DNA of 64,000 nt from contig JADJYH010000002.1 in NCBI GenBank assembly GCA_016719855.1, forward strand, positions 62,001 to 126,000, in the 5' to 3' direction. Position 1 is the stretch's first letter. Each line of letters opens with the position of its first letter. Positions 19,689 to 26,845 of this stretch are shown here, one piece after another. Source of the DNA: Saprospiraceae bacterium (GTDB lineage: Bacteria; Bacteroidota; Bacteroidia; Chitinophagales; Saprospiraceae). Below the pieces are notes generated by a model. It did not search any database. It worked only from the letters and a program-made list of their open reading frames with translations, and was not told the DNA's origin. A program made the translations under genes and the position numbers.

Positions 19689-20945
19689 ATGCACCTGAAG
19701 AATACGCTCATTTTGGCACTTACCTTTGCTGTACATTGCACATTGTTGTCCCAAGTCTCCGTGATGGGCAACTTGGCCATCGGGGACACCACTCATTTTC
19801 ATTTGCTCAAAACCACTAGAAATGACCAGTTCATCGGCAAAGTCATGTCCTGGACGCCCGACTCAATGGTTTTTTTGACTAGCTCCGAAGTCAGGATTTC
19901 ATTTCCACCCTCCGAAGTAAGGTCAATTGAAGTGACTGAAAATCAGCAGCTTGGTTCGCCCAATGTTGAAATTTTCATCTTGGAAACCACAGATGGAAAG
20001 ATGTACTACGGGTACCCAAAACAAATTCAACCTGACAGAATAACCTTCGTTGCCGGCGGCAACGTAGGCTTGCTAAGATTTAGGCCAGAAAATGTGCTGT
20101 CCATCGAACCGACATCATCAATGAGCTTGATGACAATGGAGCCGTTCATCAATGAATATTGCCTACAAAGCAAGGCCAACAAAAAGGTAACCGGGGAAAT
20201 GTTGGGCTATTCGGGAGGGCGCATCCAACTACTTGACGCCGATGGCAAATTGGTAAATGAATCGGTAGAGAACTTAAGGAAGTACGAGTTGTGTGCACAG
20301 TACACGCCATATTTAGGCTATGGCCGCTCATTGATGTTCCTGCCAACAGGGTTTGGAATGGAAGATTCCCAGCGAGAATACAGGAATATCGCGCTGGGAA
20401 TCAATATATTGTCGTTTGGTATTTCCGACCATGTTTCCGTTGGGACTGGTTTGGTATCAATTCTTCCTTACGCCGATATAAAATACTCTCAAGATTTTGG
20501 CAAGTATGTGCATTGGAGCATCGGCGGTTATGCTTTTGTTCCTTCGGCAATTGGGATCCACGGTGCGATTTCGTTGGGCACACATGATTACTTCCTGAAC
20601 TTGAGCTATTTGCGAAACTTTGATATAAAAAGCCTGGACACGGATAGCGATTTCGAAAGCTTCAGCGTGGGGGCCTCCTTGAGAACTGGACGGCGTTCAA
20701 GGCTCTTTGCCGAATACAATATCATGGTTGCGCCTGTTTCAACATTCGGGGGATATGAATCATTTTACGAGCATGGGTTCGGCAATATGTTCACCTGGGG
20801 CTATGGCTGGTTTAAAAGAAAATTCCGCCTGGAGACGGGCATAATGGGCATTGGCCCATTTACCTCCTACTACTGTTTCCCTGAAGAATGTGAGAGGACT
20901 TACCATGTCCCTATCCCTTTTTTTGCGTTTAGTTTCTATTTCTGA
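19689..20945 (+). CDS. Hypothetical secreted or outer-membrane protein
   Basis: This 418-residue protein has a signal peptide (LILALTFAVHCTLLSQ). The first half (about 20-200) is rich in short beta strands with repeated DSMVFLTSSEVRISFPPSEV-type segments. The second half alternates hydrophobic residues, as in a small beta barrel, and ends FFAFSFYF. A terminal aromatic residue is the usual signal for outer-membrane barrel insertion. No named family is recognised. It lies between the kinase and the patatin on the same strand, but the patatin has its own candidate promoter. Confidence 0.6.
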   Translation: MHLKNTLILALTFAVHCTLLSQVSVMGNLAIGDTTHFHLLKTTRNDQFIGKVMSWTPDSMVFLTSSEVRISFPPSEVRSIEVTENQQLGSPNVEIFILETTDGKMYYGYPKQIQPDRITFVAGGNVGLLRFRPENVLSIEPTSSMSLMTMEPFINEYCLQSKANKKVTGEMLGYSGGRIQLLDADGKLVNESVENLRKYELCAQYTPYLGYGRSLMFLPTGFGMEDSQREYRNIALGINILSFGISDHVSVGTGLVSILPYADIKYSQDFGKYVHWSIGGYAFVPSAIGIHGAISLGTHDYFLNLSYLRNFDIKSLDTDSDFESFSVGASLRTGRRSRLFAEYNIMVAPVSTFGGYESFYEHGFGNMFTWGYGWFKRKFRLETGIMGIGPFTSYYCFPEECERTYHVPIPFFAFSFYF

Positions 20946-21005
20946 TGTGTTTGCGATGGCATCGGTACACAAATGATTTTTTATTTTTTAACCCCGACAA
21001 ACAAG

Positions 21006-21039
21006 TTGGTCCGAAAAAATAAAATCGTTGCTATATTTG
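21006..21039 (+). promoter_or_regulatory. Candidate promoter of patatin gene
   Basis: TATATTTG at 21032-21039 matches TAnnTTTG exactly, with TTG 23 nt upstream at 21006-21008. The ATG is 43 bases downstream. Confidence 0.5.
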
Positions 21040-21081
21040 ACCGAGGCATTTGTCATTCAAAACTTAAAAAAGCAATAAACA

Positions 21082-22203
21082 ATGAAAACACTGCACGAGC
21101 ATCTTCATCAAGATCCATCCAATCCACAACCCAAGCGCATACTCGCCCTCGACGGCGGTGGCATTCGGGGTGCCATGACCCTTGGAATACTCAAAAGCAT
21201 CGAAGATACCCTTCGCAAACGCCATGGCGACGACCCCAATTTCAGGCTCGCCCACTATTTTGACTTCATCGGTGGCACCAGCACCGGCTCCATCATAGCC
21301 TCGTTGCTTTGCATCGGCAAAGGCGTGGACGAAATTCAGGAAATGTACCAAAGCCTTGGCACCCGGGTTTTCGGTAAATCCAGGTTACTGTCGCTGCTCC
21401 GGGCTGGCAAATTCGACGAATCGGAACTGGAAAAACTGCTCGAAGAACAACTCGGACAGGAAACAATCGGAGGCTCGGGTATCCAGACCGGCATCTGCGT
21501 CGTGGCGAAACGTGCCGACACGGGTGGTACGTGGGCCTTCTTGAATCACCCCGGAGGCAAGTATTTTGAAGCAAACAAAGGGATTTTGCTTCGCAATGCT
21601 GTCCGGGCAAGTTCAGCCGCACCGACCTACTTCGACGCGGAAGCCTTCGACGTTGGAAACGGCGAAATCGGCGCATTCGTGGATGGGGGCGTGAGCATGC
21701 ACAACAACCCAGCGATGCTGTTGTTCCTGATGGCAACCACCAAAGGCTTTCCGTACAAGTGGAAAACCGGGGACGACATGCTCGAAATCGTTTCGGTAGG
21801 CACTGGCTATGCCAAGATCCGCCGCAGATTGGAAGAATGTGTAGGTATAGCTGGTGTGAAATGGGCGCCCGTGGTGCCGGCAATGCTCATGGACGATGCC
21901 GACAATTACAACCAACTCATGCTTCAATACATCTCAAAATCACCAACCGCTAAAGTCATTAATTCCGAGTTTGGAGACCTCAGCGGAGATTTGCTCGCTC
22001 CAAAACCGCTCATCCACTACCTCCGATATGACGTGAAACTTGAGCAGAATGAATTAAACGAACTTGGATTTGCCAACGTCCTGGCAGAAAAAATCCGGGA
22101 AATGTCCGATGCAAAAAACAAGGAAGTGCTGCGAGACATTGGCCTCGAAGCAGGTAAGCGAATGGTAAAGGATTCGCATTTCCCAAAGGTGTTTGACCTT
22201 TAA
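21082..22203 (+). CDS. Patatin-like phospholipase
   Basis: This 373-residue cytosolic protein has the full patatin catalytic set: the oxyanion hole GGGIRG (about 25-30), the nucleophile elbow GTSTG with Ser67, and the catalytic Asp in VDGGVSMHNNP near residue 201. It should hydrolyse acyl esters of membrane phospholipids. Family members include toxin-like effectors, CBASS effectors (CapV) and housekeeping lipases. Here there is no cyclic-nucleotide synthase, ubiquitin-like gene or other defence partner nearby, so a defence role is not supported. An EKIREMSDAKNKEVLRD helical tail follows the domain. Confidence 0.9.
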   Translation: MKTLHEHLHQDPSNPQPKRILALDGGGIRGAMTLGILKSIEDTLRKRHGDDPNFRLAHYFDFIGGTSTGSIIASLLCIGKGVDEIQEMYQSLGTRVFGKSRLLSLLRAGKFDESELEKLLEEQLGQETIGGSGIQTGICVVAKRADTGGTWAFLNHPGGKYFEANKGILLRNAVRASSAAPTYFDAEAFDVGNGEIGAFVDGGVSMHNNPAMLLFLMATTKGFPYKWKTGDDMLEIVSVGTGYAKIRRRLEECVGIAGVKWAPVVPAMLMDDADNYNQLMLQYISKSPTAKVINSEFGDLSGDLLAPKPLIHYLRYDVKLEQNELNELGFANVLAEKIREMSDAKNKEVLRDIGLEAGKRMVKDSHFPKVFDL

Positions 22204-22227
22204 ATATACTTTGCACCAATTAGTTTT

Positions 22228-22304
22228 GTGAAAAAGGGGTTTGGGGGCGCTCTATGCCAGCCCAGCCCAAAAGCACTTCCCCCGACGAGCCGCCGAGGAG
22301 GGGC
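22228..22304 (+). repeat. GC-rich dispersed element, copy B
   Basis: GGGGTTTGGGGGCGC followed by CAGCCCAAAAG and CCCCCGACGAGCCGCCGAGG aligns with the copies at 1316, 54411 and 63901 (the last inverted). It lies just after the patatin stop. The central hairpin is shortened. Confidence 0.65.
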
Positions 22305-22330
22305 ATAAGAATGGCATTGAGTATATGAGA

Positions 22331-22377
22331 CGCTAATTGCACTAAATATTAATTCAGTATAATTCGTGCAATTAGCG
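22331..22377. repeat. Perfect 12-bp inverted repeat
   Basis: CGCTAATTGCAC (22331-22342) and GTGCAATTAGCG (22366-22377) are exact inverses around a 23-base AT-rich loop. It ends two bases from the stop of the opposing wbqC-like gene and lies between convergent genes, so it may terminate transcription. Confidence 0.5.
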
Positions 22378-22378
22378 G

Positions 22379-22990
22379 CTATATATTTATCCTGCCTGCG
22401 CAAAAAATCAAGTCCAATACGCTTAAATTTTCTAAGAATCCAAGCCTATCCTCAAATACTTGTGGATACCTAATAGGCTCGTAATCACTGCTTTGTATTA
22501 ATTCTTTTGGGTGAAATTCAGACCTTAAGTCCAATAATTGTTCAGGTTGATGCTCATATTTTTCGGTCAAAAAAATAGGCATTTTCAACTTCAATATTTT
22601 CATTGAAACCATTAATAAATCATAATTCCAGTCCCACAGCAGCTCATATTTTTCCGCTTTAAAATAAGGCTCGAATAATCCCGCATAATGCTCAAAAAAC
22701 GGTGAATTGCCATAAGCCGAGCATATTGCCCGCCAATGCTGCATTTGCCAAGGTTCGTCATAAGCGATGCGCACCTCCCGAATGGGTTGTTGCTGGTTTT
22801 TGCCTTTGCGAAGCGGAATTGTCAATCGTTGCACCCCGTTCACAGCGGCGATATGGCAACGGTTCCGGTAACTGCCCTTGACGTAATGCTCGTGCTGCTC
22901 CAAGTGCACGGCAGGTGCGTTTGCTAAAGCTGCAAACCAGTTCACAGGCGGGAAATAGTAAAGGGATAAAAGGCTGGCTGGCTGTTCCAT
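22379..22990 (-). CDS. WbqC-like family protein
   Basis: This 203-residue protein matches the WbqC-like family. Features are the SLYYFPPVNWFAAL start, the EHYVKGSYRNRCHIA block, QRLTIPLRKGKNQQQPIREVRIAYDE and WQMQHWRAICSAYGNSPFFEHY, in the family's usual order. WbqC-like proteins occur near polysaccharide or signal-peptidase genes in Bacteroidota; their biochemical role is not settled. I chose the ATG at 22990 (MEQPASLL) because upstream in-frame sequence lies in the intergenic region beyond the family's start. Confidence 0.8.
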   Translation of the reverse strand: MEQPASLLSLYYFPPVNWFAALANAPAVHLEQHEHYVKGSYRNRCHIAAVNGVQRLTIPLRKGKNQQQPIREVRIAYDEPWQMQHWRAICSAYGNSPFFEHYAGLFEPYFKAEKYELLWDWNYDLLMVSMKILKLKMPIFLTEKYEHQPEQLLDLRSEFHPKELIQSSDYEPIRYPQVFEDRLGFLENLSVLDLIFCAGRINI

Positions 22991-23054
22991 TTTGATAATT
23001 GCTATGGAGCAAAGATGAACATAAATTGGCCTGTGCGGGCAGTTTACTGAAAAC

Positions 23055-23092
23055 AAAAAAGCCCCTCCTGCCGAAGCGGGAAGGGCTTTTAT
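23055..23092. terminator. Bidirectional terminator upstream of wbqC-like gene, downstream of groEL side
   Basis: AAAAAAGCCCCTCCTGC pairs with GCGGGAAGGGCTTTTATTTT through a CGAA loop. A-tract and T-tract on the two sides make it functional in either direction. It follows groEL, which reads leftward, by about 100 bases. Confidence 0.75.
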
Positions 23093-23190
23093 TTTCGTAA
23101 AGAAAAAAGTTCAATTCACGCAAACGACTTGGCTCAATAATGCCTTCAGATCTGACTGCCATCTGCCAACTGCCGAACTGCCAACTCAAA

Positions 23191-24825
23191 TTACATCATG
23201 CCGCCCATGCCGCCGCCCGGAGGCATGTGGCCATGGCCAGCGTCTTTCTCCGGTTTGTCGCTGATGACGCATTCGGTCATCAGGAGCATTCCGGCGATGG
23301 AAGCAGCGTTTTCGAGGGCCACACGGGTCACTTTCGTTGGGTCAATGACACCTGCTTTTTTCAAGTCCTCGTAAACATCGGTGCGGGCGTTGTAGCCAAT
23401 GGCACCTTTGCTATCAGCCACTTTCTGGTACACCACGCTGCCTTCCTGGCCAGCGTTTTCAGCGATGACACGCACCGGAGCCTCCAGCGACTTGCGCACG
23501 ATGGCGATGCCGATGGTCTCGTCGTCGTTCTTGCCCTTCACACCGTCAAGCGACTTGATGGCACGAACGAGCGCCACGCCACCACCAGCCACAATGCCTT
23601 CCTCGATGGCGGCACGGGTAGCGTGGAGTGCGTCGTCAACACGGTCTTTTTTCTCCTTCATTTCCACCTCGGTCGGTGCGCCTACGTTCAGTACGGCCAC
23701 ACCGCCTGCCAGTTTGGCGAGGCGCTCTTGGAGCTTTTCTTTGTCGTAGTCGGAAGTGGTGGTCTCGATTTGCGCCTTAATCATGGCGATGCGAGAATCA
23801 ATGTCCTTCTTCTTGCCCTTGCCGTCCACGATGGTCGTGTTGTCCTTGTCCACGGTGATTTTTTCGCAAGTGCCGAGGTCGGTCATCTGTGCTTTTTCCA
23901 GCGTGAAACCTTTTTCTTCGGAAATCACCTGACCACCGGTCAAAATGGCGATGTCTTCCAGCATGGCCTTGCGGCGGTCGCCAAAGCCCGGGGCTTTCAC
24001 GGCCACTACTTTCAGGCCAGCACGGAGGCGGTTCACCACGAGAACGCCAAGTGCTTGGCTTTCAACGTCTTCCGAAATGATGAGCAGCGGACGGCCTGAG
24101 CCGGCAGCTTTCTCCAAAATCGGCAGCATCTCCTGCAAGTTGCTGATTTTCTTGTCGTGGATGAGGATGTACGGGTTTTCGTACTCCGTCGTCATGTTCT
24201 CCGTGTTGGTCACGAAATACGGGGACAGGTAGCCACGGTCGAACTGCATACCGAGCACTTCCTCCACGTAGGTGTCCGTGCCTTTTGCTTCTTCCACGGT
24301 GATGACGCCATCCTTGGTCACCCGCTTCATCGCATCAGCGATGAGTGCACCGATTTCGTCGTCGTTGTTAGCGGAAATGGCAGCCACTTGCTGGATTTTC
24401 TTGAAGTCATCGCCGATTTTCTCGGACTGTTTTTTCAGGTCTTCAACAACCACACGCACTGCGGCATCCATGCCACGCTTGAGGTCAATCGGGTTTGCGC
24501 CTGCGGCAACGTTCTTGAGGCCAGCGGTAATCATGGCCTGCGCCAAAACGGTTGCAGTCGTGGTGCCGTCTCCGGCGAGGTCGCTGGTTTTGGAAGCCAC
24601 TTCCTTCACCATCTGTGCGCCCATGTTTTCCACGGCGTCTTCCAGTTCGATTTCCTTCGCAACGGTCACGCCGTCCTTGGTCAATTGCGGAGCACCGAAG
24701 CTTTTCTGGATAACCACGTTGCGGCCACGTGGGCCGAGGGTTACTTTCACGGCATTTGCCAAAGCGTCAACGCCAGTTTTGAGTTTCTCACGGGCGTCCC
24801 TATTAAATGAAATTTCCTTTGCCAT
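23191..24825 (-). CDS. groEL: Chaperonin GroEL
   Basis: This is the 544-residue subunit of the 14-mer folding chamber, which refolds proteins with ATP and the GroES lid. It is canonical throughout: KVTLGPRGRNVVIQ, the ATP-binding DGTTTATVLAQ and GGGVALVRA. The flexible tail GHGHMPPGGGMGGMM is characteristic. It is intact with no frame change. It reads leftward, 166 bases downstream of groES, as the second gene of a groES-groEL operon. A leftward terminator follows. Confidence 0.98.
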   Translation of the reverse strand: MAKEISFNRDAREKLKTGVDALANAVKVTLGPRGRNVVIQKSFGAPQLTKDGVTVAKEIELEDAVENMGAQMVKEVASKTSDLAGDGTTTATVLAQAMITAGLKNVAAGANPIDLKRGMDAAVRVVVEDLKKQSEKIGDDFKKIQQVAAISANNDDEIGALIADAMKRVTKDGVITVEEAKGTDTYVEEVLGMQFDRGYLSPYFVTNTENMTTEYENPYILIHDKKISNLQEMLPILEKAAGSGRPLLIISEDVESQALGVLVVNRLRAGLKVVAVKAPGFGDRRKAMLEDIAILTGGQVISEEKGFTLEKAQMTDLGTCEKITVDKDNTTIVDGKGKKKDIDSRIAMIKAQIETTTSDYDKEKLQERLAKLAGGVAVLNVGAPTEVEMKEKKDRVDDALHATRAAIEEGIVAGGGVALVRAIKSLDGVKGKNDDETIGIAIVRKSLEAPVRVIAENAGQEGSVVYQKVADSKGAIGYNARTDVYEDLKKAGVIDPTKVTRVALENAASIAGMLLMTECVISDKPEKDAGHGHMPPGGGMGGMM

Positions 24826-24991
24826 AATTTTTGGATTTGTTGAATTTTTACCCCGTTTGATGGGGGCTGTATTGTTGAATTGTTGTTGCCGCTGCTGGTT
24901 TCAGCAGTTCGGGTAACGGTTTAGCGAGGTCAAATCAAAAACAAAAAGATGGTTGCGCGGACAGGCCACTTTGCCTTTCACCTTTTACTTG

Positions 24992-25267
24992 TTACTTGTC
25001 AAGAATCACGAGGATATCGTCTTCACGCATGATGAGGTAGTCCGTGCCTTCGAGTTCCATTTCTTGTCCAGCATACTTGCCGTACAGGACGATGTCACCT
25101 TTTTTCACGGTCATTTTCTTGTCGTCTTTGCCGGGGCCAACGGCCACGACCTCGCCACGTTGTGGCTTTTCTTTGGCTGTGTCAGGGATGATGATGCCTC
25201 CCTTTGTTTTCTCTTCTGCGGGCGCTGGTTTCACAACCACCCTGTCATTGATAGGCTTAAACTTCAT
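24992..25267 (-). CDS. groES: Co-chaperonin GroES
   Basis: This 91-residue protein forms the heptameric lid of GroEL. It has KPINDRVVVKPAPAEEKTKGG with the mobile loop region following (GIIIPDTAKEKPQRG), then DIVLYGKYAGQEMEL near the roof. Length and sequence are typical. It is first gene of the operon; its upstream region has direct repeats AAATGGCG and TGTCA but no CIRCE inverted repeat that I can see. Confidence 0.97.
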   Translation of the reverse strand: MKFKPINDRVVVKPAPAEEKTKGGIIIPDTAKEKPQRGEVVAVGPGKDDKKMTVKKGDIVLYGKYAGQEMELEGTDYLIMREDDILVILDK

Positions 25268-25449
25268 AGTAATCTACTTTTTAGTTAATAATTGATTGTG
25301 TTTTGAGGGGATTGCAGCATTGCTTTATTGCTGAATTGTTGGGGGTTGTTGCCAAAACTTACCAGCCAATTCAACCATCAAACAATCAATCCCGTCTTCA
25401 CGGACACCCGCTTCCATCACCTTTCGTGCCATTGGAGAAAAGGTGACGT

Positions 25450-25494
25450 ACTGTCATTTTTTTGATTGAAATGGCGCAAAATGGCGTGTCAAAA
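25450..25494 (-). promoter_or_regulatory. Possible regulatory region of groES-groEL
   Basis: Upstream of groES the plus strand shows TGTCA twice (from 25453 and from 25489) and AAATGGCG twice in tandem (from 25470 and from 25480). Tandem and spaced repeats upstream of a heat-shock operon suggest a regulator site. No TAnnTTTG box is seen on the minus strand here, and no CIRCE. Tentative. Confidence 0.25.
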
Positions 25495-25497
25495 TTG

Positions 25498-25601
25498 CTT
25501 GTAGCCGCCAAACTTGTTTGGCTGGCTGAATGACTGTATGATTTTGCTTAGCAAAACCATTAGGAACATAAGCCAGCCACACAAATTTGGCGGCTACAAG
25601 C
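25498..25601. repeat. Hairpin repeat family, copy 3
   Basis: Arms 25498-25528 and 25571-25601 are 31 nt each and inverted with two mismatches. Their core CCGCCAAACTTGTTTGGCTG is related to the CCGCCCAATTTATTGGGCTG of copies 1 and 2. The 42-base loop contains a smaller hairpin, TTTTGCTTAGCAAAA. The right arm supplies the TTG -33 element of the rlmN promoter. Confidence 0.75.
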
Positions 25602-25616
25602 CAATGCATACCTTTG
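25587..25616 (+). promoter_or_regulatory. Promoter of rlmN, probably leaderless
   Basis: TTG at 25587-25589 and TACCTTTG at 25609-25616 are separated by exactly 19 nt, the ideal Bacteroidota spacing. The rlmN ATG begins only 5 bases after the -7 box, so transcription should start at or within a base or two of the ATG. Confidence 0.6.
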
Positions 25617-25620
25617 AAGC

Positions 25621-26673
25621 ATGACAGAAACAACCACCAGGATTGACATACAGCAGCTTGGCAAGGCCGATTTGGTTGCCGCCTTCGGTGAAAAGGGAGA
25701 ACCCAAGTTCCGAGCGAACCAAGTTTGGGAGTGGCTTTGGAATAAAGGGGCGCACTCCTTCGTCGAAATGACCAACCTCTCCAAGCCGCTGAGGGAGTGG
25801 ATGGATGGGCATTTTGTCATCAACCACATCGTGGAGGACAAGGTCCAGCACAGCAACGACGGGACGATAAAAACCCGCTTCCGGCTGCACGACGGCCACC
25901 TCATCGAGTCGGTGCTGATTCCCGTGCCAGACGACCGCCGTTTCACCGTTTGCGTTTCGAGCCAAGTGGGGTGCAGCCTCACCTGCAAGTTCTGTGCAAC
26001 GGGCCAAATGAAGCGGGTGCGCAACCTCGACGCCGCCGAAATCTACGACCAGGTGCTACTGGTGAACCGTCAATGTGAAGCGACTTTCGGCCACCCGCTG
26101 ACCAATATCGTGTACATGGGCATGGGCGAACCGCTGCTGGCCTACCGCTCTGTGATGGAGAGCATTGAGCGCATCACTTCACCGGAAGGCTTGGGCATGT
26201 CGCCGAAGCGAATCACCGTGAGCACGGCGGGCATTTCAAAGATGATTCGGCAATTGGCCGACGACAATACCCGGGTCAACCTCGCCCTCTCGCTCCATGC
26301 GCCTTCTGACGAAAAGCGCAACGAAATCATGCCCATCAACGAGCAGAATAACTTGGAGGTACTGATGGATTCGCTTGAATATTTTTACCAAAAAACGGGC
26401 AACCGCCTGAGCTACGAGTACATTGCCTTCAACGATTTCAACGAAAGTTACGACGACGCTGTGGCATTGCTGCGGCTCTGCCAGCGCTTCCCGGTGAAGG
26501 TGAACATCATCGAATACAATCCAGTAGAAGGGTTGGATTTTGTGAAGGCAAGGGAGGACAAAATTGACCGTTTCGCAAGGTTTTTGAGCGAAAACGGCGT
26601 GATGACCACCGTGCGCCGCAGCCGTGGGAAGGATATTGATGCAGCTTGCGGTCAATTGGCAAACAAAGAATAA
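25621..26673 (+). CDS. rlmN: Dual-specificity RNA methyltransferase RlmN
   Basis: This is a 350-residue radical-SAM enzyme that methylates C2 of A2503 in 23S rRNA and A37 of some tRNAs. The [4Fe-4S] motif CSLTCKFCATGQ (CxxxCxxC) is present at about residues 118-129. The N-terminal RANQVWEWLWNKGAHSF and the SAM-site NIVYMGMGEPLLAY are typical, and the C-terminal RRSRGKDIDAACGQL holds the methyl-carrying Cys. It is intact. The start at 25621 is supported by the family N-terminus, even though it lies just after the promoter's -7 box. Confidence 0.95.
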   Translation: MTETTTRIDIQQLGKADLVAAFGEKGEPKFRANQVWEWLWNKGAHSFVEMTNLSKPLREWMDGHFVINHIVEDKVQHSNDGTIKTRFRLHDGHLIESVLIPVPDDRRFTVCVSSQVGCSLTCKFCATGQMKRVRNLDAAEIYDQVLLVNRQCEATFGHPLTNIVYMGMGEPLLAYRSVMESIERITSPEGLGMSPKRITVSTAGISKMIRQLADDNTRVNLALSLHAPSDEKRNEIMPINEQNNLEVLMDSLEYFYQKTGNRLSYEYIAFNDFNESYDDAVALLRLCQRFPVKVNIIEYNPVEGLDFVKAREDKIDRFARFLSENGVMTTVRRSRGKDIDAACGQLANKE

Positions 26674-26811
26674 TGGAGAATGGAGAATTGAAAATTGAGA
26701 ATGATGGCCATTCCCATTTATTCAGGATGATTTGTAAAATGGGTTTATTTGGCTTAAAGGGGGGCTGCAATTGGCTTTTTAATGAGTTTGGGGCATTCTC
26801 TGCACTGGAAT

Positions 26812-26835
26812 CTTCAATTTTCCATTTTCAATTCT
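26812..26835 (+). repeat. TTTTCAA spacer array before EAD/TonB gene
   Basis: ATCTTCAATTTTCCATTTTC followed by AATT ends 10 bases before the ATG at 26846. It is a slightly mutated version of the arrays before the starts at 11263 and 18678. A similar AT-rich stretch lies right after the rlmN stop. Confidence 0.4.
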
Positions 26836-26845
26836 TACTCCTGCC

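Noticed and set aside
21082..22203. CBASS system
   Set aside because: The patatin alone fits a CBASS effector, but no cyclic-nucleotide synthase or accessory gene lies nearby.
23140..24099. Open frame of about 320 codons antisense to groEL
   Set aside because: Antisense frames of groEL are commonly long; the sequence is low-complexity His/Phe/Val and has no family.
11237..26835. CRISPR array from the TTTTCAA repeats
   Set aside because: The units are seven bases, tandem without spacers, and no cas gene is present.
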